Positions 62,488 to 64,000 of a stretch of DNA of 64,000 bases are shown piece by piece (position 1 is the stretch's first letter; each line of letters starts with the position of its first letter). The stretch is taken from contig CANNFM010000011.1 in the NCBI GenBank assembly GCA_947503835.1, positions 1-64,000 on the forward strand, given 5' to 3'. Below the pieces are notes generated by a model. The model made no database searches. It saw only the letters and a list, made by a program, of their open reading frames with translations, and was not told where the DNA came from. This DNA is from an uncultured Aquimarina sp. (GTDB lineage Bacteria > Bacteroidota > Bacteroidia > Flavobacteriales > Flavobacteriaceae). Position numbers and translations under genes: made by a program.

Positions 62488-62507
62488 CGCAAGCAAAATC
62501 ATCAGCA

Positions 62508-63530
62508 ATGTATAAACTTCTAGTTCGTTCAATACTATTCGGGTTTGACCCTGAAAATGTACACCATTTTACGTTTAAAATGATCCGTTTTTTTTCTAAA
62601 ATCCCTTTGATGTCATCAATAATAAGAGGGGTATATCATACCAATAATTCGAAGTTAGAAAGAGAGGTTTTTGGGTTGAAATTTAAAAACCCGGTTGGGT
62701 TAGCTGCTGGGTTTGATAAAGATGCTAAGTTATTTAATGAGCTATCTGATTTTGGCTTTGGTTTTGTTGAGATTGGGACTTTGACTCCAAAACCGCAAGA
62801 GGGGAATCCTAAAAAACGATTATTCAGACTTAAAAAAGATAGTGCAATTATCAATAGAATGGGGTTTAATAATGGCGGAGTAGAAAATGCGGTTAAGAGA
62901 TTAAAAAAGAATAAAGGAGTACTAATTGGTGGTAATATCGGTAAGAATAAGATAACTCCTAATGAAAATGCAGTAGAAGACTACACTATATGTTTTGATG
63001 CTTTATTTGATCATGTAGATTATTTTGTAGTAAATGTAAGCTCTCCAAATACCCCAAATCTAAGAGCGTTACAGGACAAAGAGCCGCTAACAAAACTTTT
63101 AAAGACCTTACAAGAGAAAAATCTACAGAGACCAAGCCAAAAACCTATTTTATTAAAAATAGCCCCTGATTTAACCGATGAACAGCTATTGGATATTATC
63201 GAAATCATTAAGGAAACTAAAATCGCAGGAGTGATAGCCACAAATACTACGATTTCTCGCGAAGGTTTGAAGTCAGAATCAGTATTGTTAAATGAAACAG
63301 GAGGACTTAGTGGTAAGCCATTAGCGGTTAGATCTACAGAAGTAATTCGATTTTTATCTGAAAAAAGCAACAAAGCTTTCCCGATTATTGGAGTAGGGGG
63401 TATACATTCTGCTCAGGATGCTATAGAAAAACTTGAAGCTGGCGCTAGCTTGGTGCAATTGTATACTGGTTTTATTTATGAAGGGCCTAAGTTGATCAAG
63501 GATATAAATAAAGCGATACTAAACCAATAG
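62508..63530 (+). CDS. pyrD: Quinone-dependent dihydroorotate dehydrogenase (class 2)
   Basis: 340 residues. The N-terminal helical part (about 1-45) is the membrane and quinone contact typical of class 2. FMN barrel features are [46 protein letters not shown], the catalytic Ser in [13 protein letters not shown] (near 178), [13 protein letters not shown] and [20 protein letters not shown]. It oxidises dihydroorotate to orotate in pyrimidine synthesis and passes electrons to menaquinone. The LysE-type gene follows after five bases. Confidence 0.96.
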   Translation: MYKLLVRSILFGFDPENVHHFTFKMIRFFSKIPLMSSIIRGVYHTNNSKLEREVFGLKFKNPVGLAAGFDKDAKLFNELSDFGFGFVEIGTLTPKPQEGNPKKRLFRLKKDSAIINRMGFNNGGVENAVKRLKKNKGVLIGGNIGKNKITPNENAVEDYTICFDALFDHVDYFVVNVSSPNTPNLRALQDKEPLTKLLKTLQEKNLQRPSQKPILLKIAPDLTDEQLLDIIEIIKETKIAGVIATNTTISREGLKSESVLLNETGGLSGKPLAVRSTEVIRFLSEKSNKAFPIIGVGGIHSAQDAIEKLEAGASLVQLYTGFIYEGPKLIKDINKAILNQ

Positions 63531-63535
63531 ATGTA

Positions 63536-64000
63536 ATGGATATTAATTACGAAATTCTTTATACGTTTATTATTGCTTCTTCTGTTTTAGCCTTTTCTCC
63601 GGGGCCAGACAATATTTTTGTGTTGATGCAGAGTATGGTGAATGGCAAAAAATATGGATTGGCTGTCGTTGCAGGGCTAATGACGGGATGTTTTGTGCAC
63701 ACAACCTTAGTAGCATTTGGGGTGTCGGCTCTTATTAAACAAAGCGATACTCTGTTTTTTGTAATAAAGCTTTTTGGAGCGTTATATTTATTTTTTCTGG
63801 CTTTTAAAGTACTTAAAAGTGAATCGACAATACAACTTTCTGGAGAAACAGTAGAGAAAAAGAGTTTAGGTCAACTGTATAGGCAAGGTTTTATTATGAA
63901 TGTATTAAACCCTAAAGTGTCGATATTTTTTTTGGCCTTCTTTCCTGGGTTTTTGTTTAGCGAAACGTTGAGCAGTGTTTCTCAATTTTATGTATTGGGA
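63536..64000 (+). CDS. LysE/RhtB family amino-acid exporter, cut by the window end
   Basis: The ATG at 63536 opens a frame that runs to the window end without a stop (155 residues visible). Typical LysE/RhtB features: ASSVLAFSPGPDNIFVLMQS in the first helix, KKYGLAVVAGLMTGCFVHTT and FIMNVLNPKVSIFFLAFFPG. Four to five membrane helices are visible of the usual six. It should export an amino acid or related solute. It is probably cotranscribed with pyrD, five bases upstream. Confidence 0.88.
   Translation, partial: MDINYEILYTFIIASSVLAFSPGPDNIFVLMQSMVNGKKYGLAVVAGLMTGCFVHTTLVAFGVSALIKQSDTLFFVIKLFGALYLFFLAFKVLKSESTIQLSGETVEKKSLGQLYRQGFIMNVLNPKVSIFFLAFFPGFLFSETLSSVSQFYVLG

Noticed and set aside
1..64000. 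tRNA or rRNA genes
   Set aside because: I looked for T-loop-like GGTTCGAATCC sequences and rRNA landmarks by eye and saw none; a dedicated scan would be needed to be sure.

Overview
The window looks like a chromosomal segment of a marine flavobacterium (Bacteroidota, Flavobacteriaceae; perhaps Aquimarina or a relative, which is a low-confidence guess). The evidence is an AT-rich genome, Bacteroidota-type promoters (exact TAnnTTTG -7 elements before several genes), almost no Shine-Dalgarno sequences, a T9SS-type sorting domain, an outer-membrane receptor with a carboxypeptidase-like plug, DUF4369/DUF6503 lipoproteins, PUR-family DUF3276, bacillithiol-transferase-like YfiT and a LytTR regulator with a TPR histidine kinase. 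I saw no rRNA, tRNA, CRISPR array, complete insertion sequence or prophage.

Layout. 0-14 kb is accessory in character: an acetyltransferase, an AraC/YHS divergent pair, a patch with a broken acyltransferase and a lipoprotein gene bracketed by cassette-like inverted repeats (2.4-3.6 kb), then a minus-strand run (DUF4369 lipoprotein, DUF819 permease, M61 peptidase, HAD phosphatase, alpha/beta hydrolase), S1/P1 nuclease, a second AraC regulator, DoxX-like proteins and AlkB. 14-21 kb holds a secreted astacin-like protease, a DUF6503 lipoprotein, an MBOAT/SGNH O-acetylation pair and htpG. 21-28 kb holds a TetR-ABC1 kinase operon, a TPR histidine kinase with LuxR response regulator, an orphan sorting-domain peptide and a FabH-like synthase. 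28-43.6 kb is mostly housekeeping: outer-membrane receptor, CoA-binding protein, sodium symporter, ABC-F ATPase, lnt, pssA, the kpsF-tatC-CMD-lptB cluster and recQ. 43.6-47.3 kb has two double-glycine-type peptide precursors beside a LytTR response regulator and histidine kinase. 47-64 kb has a cyclophilin-FKBP fusion, metabolic and envelope genes, nusB, DUF1573, yajC, pepT, pyrD and a LysE-family gene cut by the window end.

How the genes work together. Envelope biogenesis is the strongest theme: lnt (lipoprotein acylation), pssA (phospholipid), the KpsF-type isomerase and lptB (LPS precursor and export), tatC and yajC (export). Many surface lipoproteins and secreted hydrolases accompany these. 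Regulation is local: divergent AraC/target pairs, a TetR gene with a palindrome over its own promoter, and two kinase/regulator pairs.

The signals I think most deserve follow-up are: (1) a 12-unit, exactly 21-bp-phased degenerate repeat between lnt and the ABC-F gene; (2) the peptide-precursor/LytTR/kinase neighbourhood with an orphan promoter-terminator unit that shares 29 nt with the promoter of the next operon; (3) the cassette-like flanks around the 2.95-kb lipoprotein gene; (4) catalytic or structural residue losses in the alpha/beta hydrolase (GHGQG), RecQ (zinc cysteines) and the ABC1 kinase (KVAQ).
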